Shown: positions 28,056-37,080 of the stretch, one piece after another
Position numbering within the stretch: position 1 is the first letter of the stretch
Layout: the number at the start of each line of letters is the position of its first letter
Source of the DNA: Candidatus Saccharimonadota bacterium
GTDB taxonomy: Bacteria; Patescibacteriota; Saccharimonadia; Saccharimonadales; UBA4665
Direction of reading: 5' to 3'
Length of the DNA: 64,000 bases
NCBI GenBank assembly: GCA_020427985.1
Contig: JAGQNR010000001.1
Span: 25,784 to 89,783 of the forward strand
Made by a program: the position numbers and the translations under genes
Notes under the pieces: model-generated
Told to the model about the DNA's origin: nothing
The model's input: only the letters and a program-made list of their open reading frames with translations
The model's database searches: none

Positions 28056-30848
28056 ATGCCATATCAGGGAGAGGCTCCATATATCCCCCAAGTCGACGAA
28101 GCGCTGCAACAAGCAGTCACTGCGCCCTGGCCCAACCAAGCGCAAAAACTACTCTCCACTCATGATGCACTACAAACACAAACATTTTTAGCACCCCGCA
28201 AAGACTACGAGCTAGGCAACCGTTTACTACCGGTTGCTGCCTACCGGGAACAGCTGGTCGATACCATCATGGCTCACCAGGTAACAATAGTTGATTCGGG
28301 TACTGGCACGGGCAAAAGTACCCAGGTAAGTCAGTATTTGCTCGAAACAGGTGAGCGACGTAAAATAGTATTGCTTCAGCCCCGGATTATTGCCGCTCGG
28401 GAAGTAGGACAGCGCCAGGCATCCGAACTAACCGCAGCTGGCAACGACGGCAGCAAACTGGTTGGCTACCATACCGCCAATGAATACAACACGACGCCAG
28501 ACAACGAAATCGTGGTCTGTACAGATGGCCTGGCACTCATGCAAATGCTAGCCAACAGTGCTATTACCCGAGACGACACAGTATTAATTGATGAATTTCA
28601 TGAGCGCGGTGCCAACATGGATGTGGCCTTGGCGCTTTGTCATGAAAAGGGCATTCATACAGTCATAATGAGTGCAACCATGGATAGTAATAGTATTGCC
28701 CGACGAGCTTCAGAAGCCCGCGGCGGTGCACCCACGCCAGTGGTGCGTGTGCCAGGCAAAACATACCCAGTAGAAGAACGTACCGAAGGCTTACTGCACG
28801 AAGCCGTGATTCGTTTGGCTAAAGAACTGACCAAAGAAAGACGTGACTCGGGCATACTGGTTTTTGTACCCGGCCGGCGCGAAACTTGGCAGACCTACGG
28901 TAAGCTGCAAAAACGACTGCCAAACGGTATGACGCTGCTTGCGCTTAATGGTGACCAAACAATTGAGGAACAACAAAAAAGCCTTCAGCACTATCCAGAA
29001 GGAAAGGTGGTTTTGTCGACGGCAATTGGTCAAACAAGTCTTACTATACCCGATATTCATGCGGTAGTTGATTGTGGCTGGGAACGGACTGGTTCGTTTT
29101 CGCGTGGTGTTAATGCGCTGCCAATCCAAATTAGCTCCGAGGCAACTGCCGACCAGCGTCGGGGGCGGGTCGGTCGGGTAATGCCAGGTATCTATGTACG
29201 GGCACAACTAGAAGGCTATCCCCCGATACCCAAGACCAAAAAGGGCGAACTGATTCGCCATAGCTATGATGACCCCAAAATTATGCATGTGGATTTAGCA
29301 AGTTTTGTAGCTCGACTGGGGCTATCTAATCTAGATATACTTGATTTGCCGTTGCCAGACCGACCGCTGCTGTCAGAAGTAGAAGATGCCGAAAAACGTC
29401 TGCGTGATATTGGCGCGATTAAGATAGACAGTCTGGCACTCAGTAGTCTCGGCAAAGAAATTGCTCACCTCCCGCTTGATATGCAGTTTGCACGAATGGT
29501 AGTAGAGTCACGCAAATATCCAGACGAGATACAGGCTAAGGTTATGGCTATGGTTTCGGCGGCCCAACAAAAAAACATTTATTCCACCGAAGCAGACAAA
29601 ATGAGTTGGCAGCAGCTCACCCACGAAAATCGCTCCGACATGGTGGTGCAAGCAGAAATATTCCTCAAGACACTTTCTATGACAGAAGAGAGGCGCAATC
29701 AGTACAATATTGTTGAAATACGCTGGCAAAAAGCTGTCCGACAACTTGAGCGACTCATGCAAGATGCTGGGCTCGACACAAGTTTACTCGAAACTCCACT
29801 TACCGAAGCTGACCGACAAGCAATGTTTGACTGTATATTGAGTGCTGGGTGCGAAGTATTTGTACGTCTCGGAAGATCAAACAAGTTTAGAGATCGTCGT
29901 GGCCATTCAAGAGAGCTTGCCAGTTCATCGCTACTCGAAGACAGCCATCACATAGTGGTGGGTATACCATTTAATATTGCTCACATGCGGTCTTTTGGCC
30001 TACGGGTGCAGCCCATTATTACCCAGGCTTCTGGAGTTGACCTGGAGCAACTAAGGAAATACTTACCCGACAAAATTAGCTATCGTCCACTGGCATTTGT
30101 GCTTGGGAGCGACGGAGTGGTGCAGCAAGAATATGCGGTCCACTACGAAACGCAGCCCCTTCGCCAGACCGTCGTAGAGCCAGCAGCTCCTAGCGAAGAA
30201 GCAAAGCAGTACTTGATTCGTCGCTTCTTATCGCGGTCCCGGTTTGTGAATGAGGATGCTGAACTCAAAAAGCTGTATTCTGCGCTGCAAGATGTGGAGG
30301 CATTACAACATCGTACCGATATAGATTTGAAAATTTCAGATTTGTACGCGGTAATGGCTGCAGAGTTAACCCAGCAGCCGGCCGAGGATTTACGCTCACT
30401 CAATAACATTCCAGAATACCTCAATCCGGTTATGATTCGTACCCATATACCACGCAATTTACGAGAGCAGATTCTGGCGGCATCGCCCGATGTGTTACGA
30501 ATCGAGACCAGTCAAGCTATCAACGAAAGTCAAATAGAATACATCGATAATATTGCGTACCTCACATTGCTTCCACAAGTTATTGCCGAGCTCCCGGATA
30601 CTATTCCTGAATTGGGCGAGCGGAAGATACGCGTCAGGACAAGTCGAAACCATCAGTACGAAGACCTCGATGAAGCTCGAGCGCGTTACCAACGGGAAGC
30701 GCGTAGTCGGCGCCGCGGGCAAACTGGCCCCGAAAACTTTGGAAACGGGCCAATAGATGACTACAATACAACCGATGACGCTGTATCACAACCAACTATA
30801 GTAGTGACGACTAGCTCAAGACGCCGAAGCTTTCATCGACGCAGCTAA
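28056..30848 (+). CDS. HrpA-like DEAH-family RNA helicase with DEFH motif II
   Basis: 930 residues. Motif I SGTGTGKST (81-89), Ia LLQPRIIAAREVGQR, motif II DEFH (about 179-182, in place of DEAH), motif III MSATMD, motif V-VI ATAIGQTSLTIPDIHAVVDCG and QRRGRVGR are all visible, followed by the winged-helix and ratchet-like HA2 region. DEAH helicases of this kind unwind or remodel RNA in an ATP-dependent way; bacterial HrpA acts on stalled ribosomes and mRNA. The C-terminal tail is Arg/Ser-rich and may bind RNA. The start has no clear ribosome site and could be elsewhere by a few codons. Confidence 0.9.
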   Translation: MPYQGEAPYIPQVDEALQQAVTAPWPNQAQKLLSTHDALQTQTFLAPRKDYELGNRLLPVAAYREQLVDTIMAHQVTIVDSGTGTGKSTQVSQYLLETGERRKIVLLQPRIIAAREVGQRQASELTAAGNDGSKLVGYHTANEYNTTPDNEIVVCTDGLALMQMLANSAITRDDTVLIDEFHERGANMDVALALCHEKGIHTVIMSATMDSNSIARRASEARGGAPTPVVRVPGKTYPVEERTEGLLHEAVIRLAKELTKERRDSGILVFVPGRRETWQTYGKLQKRLPNGMTLLALNGDQTIEEQQKSLQHYPEGKVVLSTAIGQTSLTIPDIHAVVDCGWERTGSFSRGVNALPIQISSEATADQRRGRVGRVMPGIYVRAQLEGYPPIPKTKKGELIRHSYDDPKIMHVDLASFVARLGLSNLDILDLPLPDRPLLSEVEDAEKRLRDIGAIKIDSLALSSLGKEIAHLPLDMQFARMVVESRKYPDEIQAKVMAMVSAAQQKNIYSTEADKMSWQQLTHENRSDMVVQAEIFLKTLSMTEERRNQYNIVEIRWQKAVRQLERLMQDAGLDTSLLETPLTEADRQAMFDCILSAGCEVFVRLGRSNKFRDRRGHSRELASSSLLEDSHHIVVGIPFNIAHMRSFGLRVQPIITQASGVDLEQLRKYLPDKISYRPLAFVLGSDGVVQQEYAVHYETQPLRQTVVEPAAPSEEAKQYLIRRFLSRSRFVNEDAELKKLYSALQDVEALQHRTDIDLKISDLYAVMAAELTQQPAEDLRSLNNIPEYLNPVMIRTHIPRNLREQILAASPDVLRIETSQAINESQIEYIDNIAYLTLLPQVIAELPDTIPELGERKIRVRTSRNHQYEDLDEARARYQREARSRRRGQTGPENFGNGPIDDYNTTDDAVSQPTIVVTTSSRRRSFHRRS

Positions 30849-30849
30849 A

Positions 30850-32622
30850 TTATTCAACAAAACCGCCGCTTTGGTGCTGCCACAGCTTCGCATAAGCACC
30901 ATTTCGAGCGAGAAGTTCCTTGTGCGAACCCTGCTCGACAATCGTTCCCTCATCGAGCACCACTATGCGGTCCATTTTTTGAATGGTACTGAGTCGATGG
31001 GCAATTACAATTGCGGTGCGGTCTTTCATTAGCTTCCAGAGTGCATCCTGAATGAGCACTTCGCTCTCGCTATCTAGAGCACTGGTGGCCTCGTCTAGTA
31101 CCAATAGGGGAGCATTCTTAAGCATAGCCCTGGCGATAGCAATGCGCTGCCTTTGACCACCGCTCAATTTGGTACCGCGCTCACCTACCAAGGTATCGTA
31201 GCCATCAGGAAGCTCAACTATAAAGCTATGGGCATTGGCTTGCTTGGCGCAGGCAACAACAGCTTCATCACTGGCATCAAGCTGGCCATAGCGGATGTTG
31301 TCCATAAGCGAACGGTGAAACATGAGTGGCTCTTGTGGCACATAGGCAATTGCTGAACGCAGGCTTTGCTGTGTGACTCCTGCAATGTCTTGGCCATCGA
31401 TAGTGATAGTGCCAGCCTGAACATCCATAAAACGCAGCAGCAGTTTGGTGAGGGTAGTCTTGCCCCCACCACTTGGTCCTACCAAACCGATTTTTTCACC
31501 GGGTTTAATCTTTAAACTGAGATTGTTGAATAGTGCTTGTTCGACGTCTTTGTGTCCAAAGACAACATCGTTAAAACAGATGCCACCACGTCTGGCTATG
31601 AGCTTTTTAGCTCCTGATGCCTCAGCAACCTCTGGTTTCAGCTGTAGTATGGTTGTCATATCGCGGGCATCACCAAAAATACGGTTCATATTACGAATGA
31701 CATTATTGAGGTCCCACAACCGCCGAGCAATATTGAGCGTGTAGTTGAGTATCAGATATATGATACCAACCGATATGTTAAATTTGACCCCAAGTACAAT
31801 AGCCACTAGTATGGAAAACCCATTAATAGCTCGCTGTGCCGTGGTGGTCAAGCGTTCGTTGTTCATGACTTTTTTCATGGTCGCTATAGATATGTCATAG
31901 ACTCCATCAAGCTTGCGGTGGTAGAGTGAAGCCTCTAGTTTTTCGTGCGCAAAAGACTTGACGGCCACAATATTAGTAATGCTGTCAGCCAGCTGACCAG
32001 TGCGGTCTGACTCCGCGGCTGCCCACTTTTCGTTGTAGCTACGCTCGTTGCGTTTGAGGCGTATAAGCAGGGTCACATAAATACTGGTAAACACGGTCAG
32101 TACCAATACATAAAGCGGCGCTGGTTTAACCAACAGAATAGCGGTAAATACAAAGGCAATGACGAGCTTGTAGACGCTCCATATTAGCGTATCAGCTAGA
32201 CGTTCAAAGGAACCAGAAAACTTATTGACCTGATTGACAAGCGAGCCACCAAAGCGGTTACTATAAAATGTATAGCTCATCTGCATGAGGTGACGAAAGG
32301 ACGTAGCATATAGGTCACGCATAACATCTTCCTCAAATCGCCAGACGACTTTGACAAATGGAATCCACAAAAAATTGACCGCGAGCTCTATGCCTAGGAT
32401 CGCTGCGATATAGGGTAGGAAATCTTGAAGATGAAGTGTGCCATCTGATTTGACGATTTTAGTGAGCACAATGCTCGTGAGAAACGGCACGGCAAAATCG
32501 TCGATAAGCTGAATGATGGGTGTGCCAAATGCAATAACCGCCAAGCTTTTGGGGTATTTTTTGCTGTGTTGCCAGTAGATTTGCAACGTTTGTTTTGGGT
32601 TGACAGGTGATTGAGTTTTCAC
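30850..32622 (-). CDS. ABC exporter, fused membrane and ATPase domains
   Basis: 590 residues from GTG 32622. The start is fixed by a strong ribosome site (AAAGGAGGG, minus strand 32631-32639) 8 nt upstream; the open frame extends further but without support. Six membrane segments lie in the first ~320 residues, then an ATPase domain with Walker A GPSGGGKTT, the Q-loop YVPQEPLMFH, signature LSGGQRQR, Walker B LLVLDEATSALD and the H-loop IAHRLST. This is the MsbA/MdlB half-exporter layout; it would act as a homodimer. The substrate (lipid, peptide or drug) cannot be told from sequence. Confidence 0.93.
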   Translation of the reverse strand: MKTQSPVNPKQTLQIYWQHSKKYPKSLAVIAFGTPIIQLIDDFAVPFLTSIVLTKIVKSDGTLHLQDFLPYIAAILGIELAVNFLWIPFVKVVWRFEEDVMRDLYATSFRHLMQMSYTFYSNRFGGSLVNQVNKFSGSFERLADTLIWSVYKLVIAFVFTAILLVKPAPLYVLVLTVFTSIYVTLLIRLKRNERSYNEKWAAAESDRTGQLADSITNIVAVKSFAHEKLEASLYHRKLDGVYDISIATMKKVMNNERLTTTAQRAINGFSILVAIVLGVKFNISVGIIYLILNYTLNIARRLWDLNNVIRNMNRIFGDARDMTTILQLKPEVAEASGAKKLIARRGGICFNDVVFGHKDVEQALFNNLSLKIKPGEKIGLVGPSGGGKTTLTKLLLRFMDVQAGTITIDGQDIAGVTQQSLRSAIAYVPQEPLMFHRSLMDNIRYGQLDASDEAVVACAKQANAHSFIVELPDGYDTLVGERGTKLSGGQRQRIAIARAMLKNAPLLVLDEATSALDSESEVLIQDALWKLMKDRTAIVIAHRLSTIQKMDRIVVLDEGTIVEQGSHKELLARNGAYAKLWQHQSGGFVE

Positions 32623-32936
32623 AGTAGCGGCCCTCCTTTGCCGACTGTGCGCCAAGCAGCGCGGGGTAATGAAGTGAAAAGCTAGATGGCTAGCCAACAA
32701 GAGAAAAACGCATTAAAAAAGCGTCATTTGCTAGCTGAGTTCGCGTGTACATGAGCGCCTTTCCGTTACGTTTGTAGTATTCACAACTATATCACCTCTG
32801 TTTTTTATATGCAAGTCAAAAATGAAACAAAACCCTCATCTGTTAATACCACGTCCTAGGTAAAAAGCTTATAGAATATACAAAATGGGCTCACAACTAT
32901 TTAGCTGTACTATTCGGCGTTCATCGTAGGTGATGA

Positions 32937-32942
32937 TAAAAT
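32937..32942 (+). promoter_or_regulatory. extended -10 element, leaderless trhO
   Basis: TGA-TAAAAT ends 8 nt before the ATG at 32951. Confidence 0.5.
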
Positions 32943-32950
32943 AGTAGTCG

Positions 32951-33838
32951 ATGCAAAAGATACTCCTTTACTACAAATTTACTCCTGTCAAAGACCCAGA
33001 GCTCCTCAAGCTATGGCAAAAGACATTGTGCGATTCGCTGGGCCTGCGGGGCCGTATCTTGGTTAGTCGCCAGGGCATTAATGGCACGGTAGGTGGCAAC
33101 ATTGATGATCTTAAGTCTTATTGTAAGGCCACCAAACAATTTCCTGGATTTAAAGACATTGTATTCAAGTGGAGCGAAGGTGGGCGTGACAACTTCCCGC
33201 GCATGAGTGTCAAGGTTAAACCTGAGTTAGTCGCTTTTGAGAGCTGGCAAGAAATTGAGGTTAATGAAAGAGGCGTGGTGGATGGCGGCACTCACCTTAA
33301 GCCCGAGCAAGTACACGAGCTAGTAGAGCAGTATGGTGATGATGTTGTGTTCTTTGACGGACGCAACCAATATGAGGCTAAAGTTGGACGGTTTAAAAAC
33401 GCTATTGTGCCCGATACCCGTACCAGTCGTGACTTTATACCCGAGCTCGAGAGCGGCAAGTATGACCACCTTAAAGACAAGAAAATTGTTAGCTATTGCA
33501 CCGGCGGCATTCGCTGCGAACTCCTCAGCGCCATGATGAAAAAACGCGGTTTTGAAGATGTTTATCAAATCGACGGTGGTATTGTAAAATACGGTGAAAA
33601 GTATGGAGATGACGGCCTGTGGGAAGGTCAGCTATATGTTTTTGATAGCCGTATGGGAGTTGATTTTAGCGACCATGCTACAGTAATTGGCGAATGTATC
33701 CATTGCCAGGGTAGAACTAGCAATTACGAAAACTGTGCCTTACCGAGCTGCAATGACCTAGTACTCATCTGCGAAACCTGCAAACAAACTCCAGACAAGC
33801 TGTATCACACGAGTGAGTGTGCTAAGGCAACCGTTTGA
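32951..33838 (+). CDS. trhO: tRNA uridine(34) hydroxylase TrhO (rhodanese family, YceA-like)
   Basis: 295 residues. TrhO forms 5-hydroxyuridine at the wobble position of tRNAs using oxygen. The N-terminal acylphosphatase-like domain (LLYYKFTPVKDPELL...RILVSRQGINGTVGG) is followed by a rhodanese domain with VFFDGRNQYEAKVGRFKNAI and the active-site cysteine in SYCTGGIRCE (Cys183). A cysteine-rich C-terminus (CIHCQGRT...CALPSC...CETC) may bind zinc. Overlaps the next gene by a TTGA stop/start. Confidence 0.93.
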   Translation: MQKILLYYKFTPVKDPELLKLWQKTLCDSLGLRGRILVSRQGINGTVGGNIDDLKSYCKATKQFPGFKDIVFKWSEGGRDNFPRMSVKVKPELVAFESWQEIEVNERGVVDGGTHLKPEQVHELVEQYGDDVVFFDGRNQYEAKVGRFKNAIVPDTRTSRDFIPELESGKYDHLKDKKIVSYCTGGIRCELLSAMMKKRGFEDVYQIDGGIVKYGEKYGDDGLWEGQLYVFDSRMGVDFSDHATVIGECIHCQGRTSNYENCALPSCNDLVLICETCKQTPDKLYHTSECAKATV

Positions 33839-34386
33839 CTCGCTATTACTTTACTCGTCACGGTGAAAGCCAAGCAAATGTTGACCAAATATTTGCAGGC
33901 AGTAGCATGGATTCTCCCCTTACAGAAGTGGGACGCATGGCCGCACAGGAGGAGGGAAAACGACTGAAGGAAGTCGGACTAAGCTTTGATTTAATTGTAT
34001 GGTCACCACTATCTCGCGCCTTAGAAACAGCCAAAATCATTGCTCAGATGACGCAGTATCCTCAGGACAAGATAGGTGTAGAAGAGCTATTGCTAGAACG
34101 TAGCTTTGGAACGCTTGCAGGTAAGCCGTGGTCAATCGTAGAAGACGAATCTGCAACCATGATTTCTGCTATGGGCGGAGAAAGTATCGATGATATTGCG
34201 CGACGAGTGAGGTTAGCGCTAGTGCGGATAACCCAAATAGCCGTCGGCAAACACTCGATATTAATTGTAGGACATGGTAGCTGGTATCAAATGGCCGAAT
34301 CACTCCTTTTAGGCAAAGACCCCAGCAGTTTTTTAGAAGCAAATTCTCTACCAAATAATGTTGTGGTGCCTTTTCCGCTCTCCTAA
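33835..34386 (+). CDS. histidine phosphatase superfamily protein
   Basis: 183 residues starting at TTG 33835, overlapping the trhO stop. The catalytic RHGES motif lies at the N-terminus (YYFTRHGESQANVDQIF), with the downstream DSPLTEVGRMAAQEEGKRL, the IVWSPLSRALETAKI segment (second active-site Arg) and IVGHGSW (second His). This matches phosphoglycerate-mutase-like phosphatases. The substrate is unknown; it could be a phosphosugar, nucleotide or protein phosphate. Confidence 0.9.
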   Translation: MTRYYFTRHGESQANVDQIFAGSSMDSPLTEVGRMAAQEEGKRLKEVGLSFDLIVWSPLSRALETAKIIAQMTQYPQDKIGVEELLLERSFGTLAGKPWSIVEDESATMISAMGGESIDDIARRVRLALVRITQIAVGKHSILIVGHGSWYQMAESLLLGKDPSSFLEANSLPNNVVVPFPLS

Positions 34387-34488
34387 TACCTATCTATTTC
34401 ATAGTTTCAAAATCATTTTCATAGACCCGTATACAAACTTGTCGTGGCCGTGACATGTTTGTAGGCAATAGGTAGCAAAGAGCGGTGG

Positions 34489-34494
34489 TATAAT
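34489..34494 (+). promoter_or_regulatory. extended -10 element, leaderless NUDIX gene
   Basis: TGG-TATAAT ends 6 nt before the ATG at 34501; a consensus hexamer. Confidence 0.65.
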
Positions 34495-34500
34495 AGGAAA

Positions 34501-34989
34501 ATGCCAAAGGTGAGTCACGATAGCGAGACAGTAGCCAAGGGCCAGCAGGTCTTTACTGCTTGTGCATTTATTTGGCATGATTTTGACGGTGTTAATAAGG
34601 TATTTTTACCTAAACGGGCGAGTACCAAAAAGTTTTTGCCCGATGTTTACGAGCTGCCGGGCGGTCATATTGATTACGGCGAAGACTTACGCGAGGGACT
34701 TGCCAGGGAAGTGATGGAAGAATTCGATATGCAAATCACCATTGGCGAAGTACTCGACGTCTTTACCTATGTTAACGAGGTTAAGCAATCACATTTCATC
34801 GAGGTAGTGTATTTTGCGCAGTTTACCGACCCGATTGAGAACATCCAGCTGCATCCGGAGGACCACAGCACCTACGGGTGGTTCACGCTTGATGAACTAG
34901 AACAAGTCTATTCTGCGCAAAAGGATGCTGAGGATGCAGAGTATAGGATAGTTCGAAAAGGGTTTGAGCATTTAGAAGCAAGAAATTAA
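34501..34989 (+). CDS. NUDIX hydrolase 1
   Basis: 162 residues. The NUDIX box GGHIDYGEDLREGLAREVMEEFDM (about 54-77) fits GX5EX7REUXEEXGU except for Phe-Asp where Gly is usual near its end. Such enzymes hydrolyse nucleoside diphosphates linked to another moiety and often clean damaged nucleotides. The first ~20 residues are specific to this protein. A second NUDIX gene begins on the next base, so the two are co-transcribed. Confidence 0.9.
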   Translation: MPKVSHDSETVAKGQQVFTACAFIWHDFDGVNKVFLPKRASTKKFLPDVYELPGGHIDYGEDLREGLAREVMEEFDMQITIGEVLDVFTYVNEVKQSHFIEVVYFAQFTDPIENIQLHPEDHSTYGWFTLDELEQVYSAQKDAEDAEYRIVRKGFEHLEARN

Positions 34990-35529
34990 ATGGCACATAT
35001 TCACACTATGCCGGGTCAGCATGACACTACAGTAACGCTCTATATTGTGCGACATTTTGGCAAAGAGTGGAAAGCTTTGCTGCACATGCACCGCAAGCTC
35101 CAGCGCCTGCTACCAGTGGGTGGGCACGTAGAGTTACATGAAACTCCATGGCAGGCGGCCGTGCACGAACTGCGCGAGGAGGCGGGGTACGAAATGGGTG
35201 ATTTGCAGATTCTACAGCCCAAAGTCCGCATGAAAAGCCTCAGCGGTATAGCACTACATCCAGCACCTGTTCAGAGTAATACACATGACATCACTGACAA
35301 TCATTTTCATACCGATCTGACCTATGCATTGATTGCCAGTAGTGAACCAACAATTACCATCGCGGCAAATGAGTCACATGATGCACGATGGCTATCACGT
35401 CAGGCAATTGAGCAACTCGGCGCGAACGAAATTTACCAGAATTCCCGCGAAACCTATCTTTTTGTATTAGACACTCTACTTGAACAGTGGGAGGCTGTTC
35501 CAACGACAACATTTGCAGGTACAACATGA
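34990..35529 (+). CDS. NUDIX hydrolase 2
   Basis: 179 residues. NUDIX box VGGHVELHETPWQAAVHELREEAGYEM (about 38-64) matches the consensus. The N-terminal HTMPGQHDTTVTLYIVRHF strand and the later DNHFHTDLTYALIASS complete the fold. It starts one base after NUDIX 1 stops and overlaps the deformylase start by ATGA. The two NUDIX proteins are not close copies. Confidence 0.9.
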   Translation: MAHIHTMPGQHDTTVTLYIVRHFGKEWKALLHMHRKLQRLLPVGGHVELHETPWQAAVHELREEAGYEMGDLQILQPKVRMKSLSGIALHPAPVQSNTHDITDNHFHTDLTYALIASSEPTITIAANESHDARWLSRQAIEQLGANEIYQNSRETYLFVLDTLLEQWEAVPTTTFAGTT

Positions 35530-36068
35530 ACATCCTGCGGTTGCGACGCTTTGGTGACCCTATTCTGCGGCTTGAAGCGTGTCATCTGACATTGGCCGAT
35601 ATAAAATCAAGTAAAATCCAAACACTTATAACAGATATGCACTATACAAATGAGGTGAAAAAGTATGGTGTAGGATTGGCAGCTCCGCAAGTCGGTGTGT
35701 CGGTTTCACTAGCTATCATCATGATTCGTCCTAGCAAATTACGTCCCAAAATACAGCCCTATGACCAGGTGATAATCAACCCTCACTACAACGGGATTGG
35801 TCGACGCCGGGCAGTGTACGAAGGCTGCCTAAGCACTGGTACGGGCAAAGACATACTATTTGGTAAAGCGCTGCGCTATAAGAAAATCCAGGCGACGTGG
35901 CTAGACGAACAAGGAGCTCGGCATTCCGAGCAACTTGACGGCTTAGTAGCGCATGTGTTTCAGCATGAGACTGACCATCTGCAGGGAGTGTTGTTTGTTG
36001 ACATTGTTCGGGATAGCCAAACATATATGATGGCGGATGAGTATCGGAAACGATTACAAACGAAGTAA
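35526..36068 (+). CDS. def: peptide deformylase
   Basis: 180 residues from ATG 35526, overlapping the NUDIX 2 stop. Removes the formyl group from the N-terminus of new proteins. All three metal-site motifs are intact: GVGLAAPQVG (48-57), EGCLS (99-103, cysteine ligand) and QHETDHL (146-152, HExxH with both histidine ligands and the catalytic Glu). Last gene of the NUDIX operon. Confidence 0.95.
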   Translation: MNILRLRRFGDPILRLEACHLTLADIKSSKIQTLITDMHYTNEVKKYGVGLAAPQVGVSVSLAIIMIRPSKLRPKIQPYDQVIINPHYNGIGRRRAVYEGCLSTGTGKDILFGKALRYKKIQATWLDEQGARHSEQLDGLVAHVFQHETDHLQGVLFVDIVRDSQTYMMADEYRKRLQTK

Positions 36069-36137
36069 CCTAAATAGTACAGATTATTATAGGAAGGATA
36101 GAGCAGGCTTTGTACACTTTATATTCAAGCAGGGGAC

Positions 36138-36545
36138 ATGGTTGAAGTAAGAGTGCTAGTCAACGCACCAAGGCATATAGTATGGCAGTAGTGGACCGAC
36201 CCAGCTGCGATTGTACAGTGGCACACGACTCAGACGACTGGGAAGCCCCGCGCGCTGAAAAACGACATAATGCAAGGGGGTCGTTTTGTGACTAATATGA
36301 GGACCAAAGATGGGAGTGCTTCGTTTGACCTGGGTGGTGTCTACGCTACTGTAGAGCCTGAGAGGTTACTTAACTATACTCTCGATGACGGGCGGAAGGT
36401 TGAAGTCAGCTTTACTGCGGTAAAAGAGAGCACCATGCCGACACAGCGATTTGAACCAGCAACAGTAAGTAGCGAAGAGTTGCAATGCACTGGTTGGCAG
36501 GCAATACTAAATAACTTTAAGAACTATGTGGAGGGACAACAATGA
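36138..36545 (+). pseudogene. degraded SRPBCC/AHSA1-domain gene
   Basis: Reading from ATG 36138 gives VEVRVLVNAPRHIVWQ, then TAG at 36189, then WTDPAAIVQW. After 36224 the homologous reading moves to another frame (DSDDWEAPRAE from 36227) and returns by the run of five A near 36260 to the frame of MQGGRFVTNM (36270), which continues to 36545 through FDLGGVYATVEPERLLNYTLDDGR and LQCTGWQAILNNFKNYVEG. These are AHSA1/SRPBCC ligand-binding-domain motifs. One nonsense codon and two compensating 1-nt indels show it is broken. An ORF of 91 residues from 36270 could still be made. The next gene overlaps by ATGA. Confidence 0.75.
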
Positions 36546-37006
36546 ACCAGGCGATTATTCCAAGTCTATGGTTTGACAACAACGCCGAAGAGGCAATGAA
36601 TTTTTATGTGCAGCTATTTCCTCACTCGCACATTAACCACATCGAACATTACCCAGATGAATCGCTCGATGAACATTTTGAGGGCATGAGCGGTAAGGTG
36701 ATTAACGGCAGCTTTACGTTGAATGGCGTGGACTTTATTTGTCTGGATGGGGGTCCACTCTTTAAGTTTAACGAAGCAGTTTCGTTTACAGTGCAGTGCA
36801 AGAACCAGGCAGAGATTGATTACTACTGGGATGCCCTATCGAGTCATCCCGAAAACGAACAGTGCGGGTGGTGTAAAGACAAATACGGTGTTTCATGGCA
36901 AATTATCCCAGCGAATTTAGGTGAGCTTGTATCACGCGGTCCAGCGGCAATGCAGGCCATGATGAAAATGAAAAAGATAGTTATTGCCGAGCTGGAAAAC
37001 GCTTAA
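36542..37006 (+). CDS. PhnB-like glyoxalase/VOC fold protein
   Basis: 154 residues. IIPSLWFDNNAEEAMNFYVQLFP at the start and FICLDGGPLFKFNEAVSFTVQCKNQAEIDYYWDALS, GWCKDKYGVSWQIIP identify the PhnB/3-demethylubiquinone-methyltransferase-like branch of the vicinal-oxygen-chelate superfamily. These small cytoplasmic proteins often sit beside SRPBCC genes, as here, where the partner is broken. Enzymatic function is not established for the family. Confidence 0.88.
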   Translation: MNQAIIPSLWFDNNAEEAMNFYVQLFPHSHINHIEHYPDESLDEHFEGMSGKVINGSFTLNGVDFICLDGGPLFKFNEAVSFTVQCKNQAEIDYYWDALSSHPENEQCGWCKDKYGVSWQIIPANLGELVSRGPAAMQAMMKMKKIVIAELENA

Positions 37007-37067
37007 ACCAACCAGGTTGCGACTAACACTAGTGGTAGTATTTGCTTGCCAAGGGTGGGGCTTGTTG

Positions 37068-37073
37068 TACAAT
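37068..37073 (+). promoter_or_regulatory. -10 element, leaderless MFS gene
   Basis: TACAAT ends 7 nt before the ATG at 37081. Confidence 0.5.
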
Positions 37074-37080
37074 AGTAAGC

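Noticed and set aside
32623..32700. Longer N-terminus for the ABC exporter
   Set aside because: AAAGGAGGG in front of GTG 32622 fixes the start; the extra 26 residues would include the ribosome site itself.
36189..36191. Alternative genetic code (TAG or TGA recoded)
   Set aside because: TGA and TAG end well-defined genes here (atpD ends with TGA, uvrA with TAG), and in-frame stops occur only in genes with other lesions.
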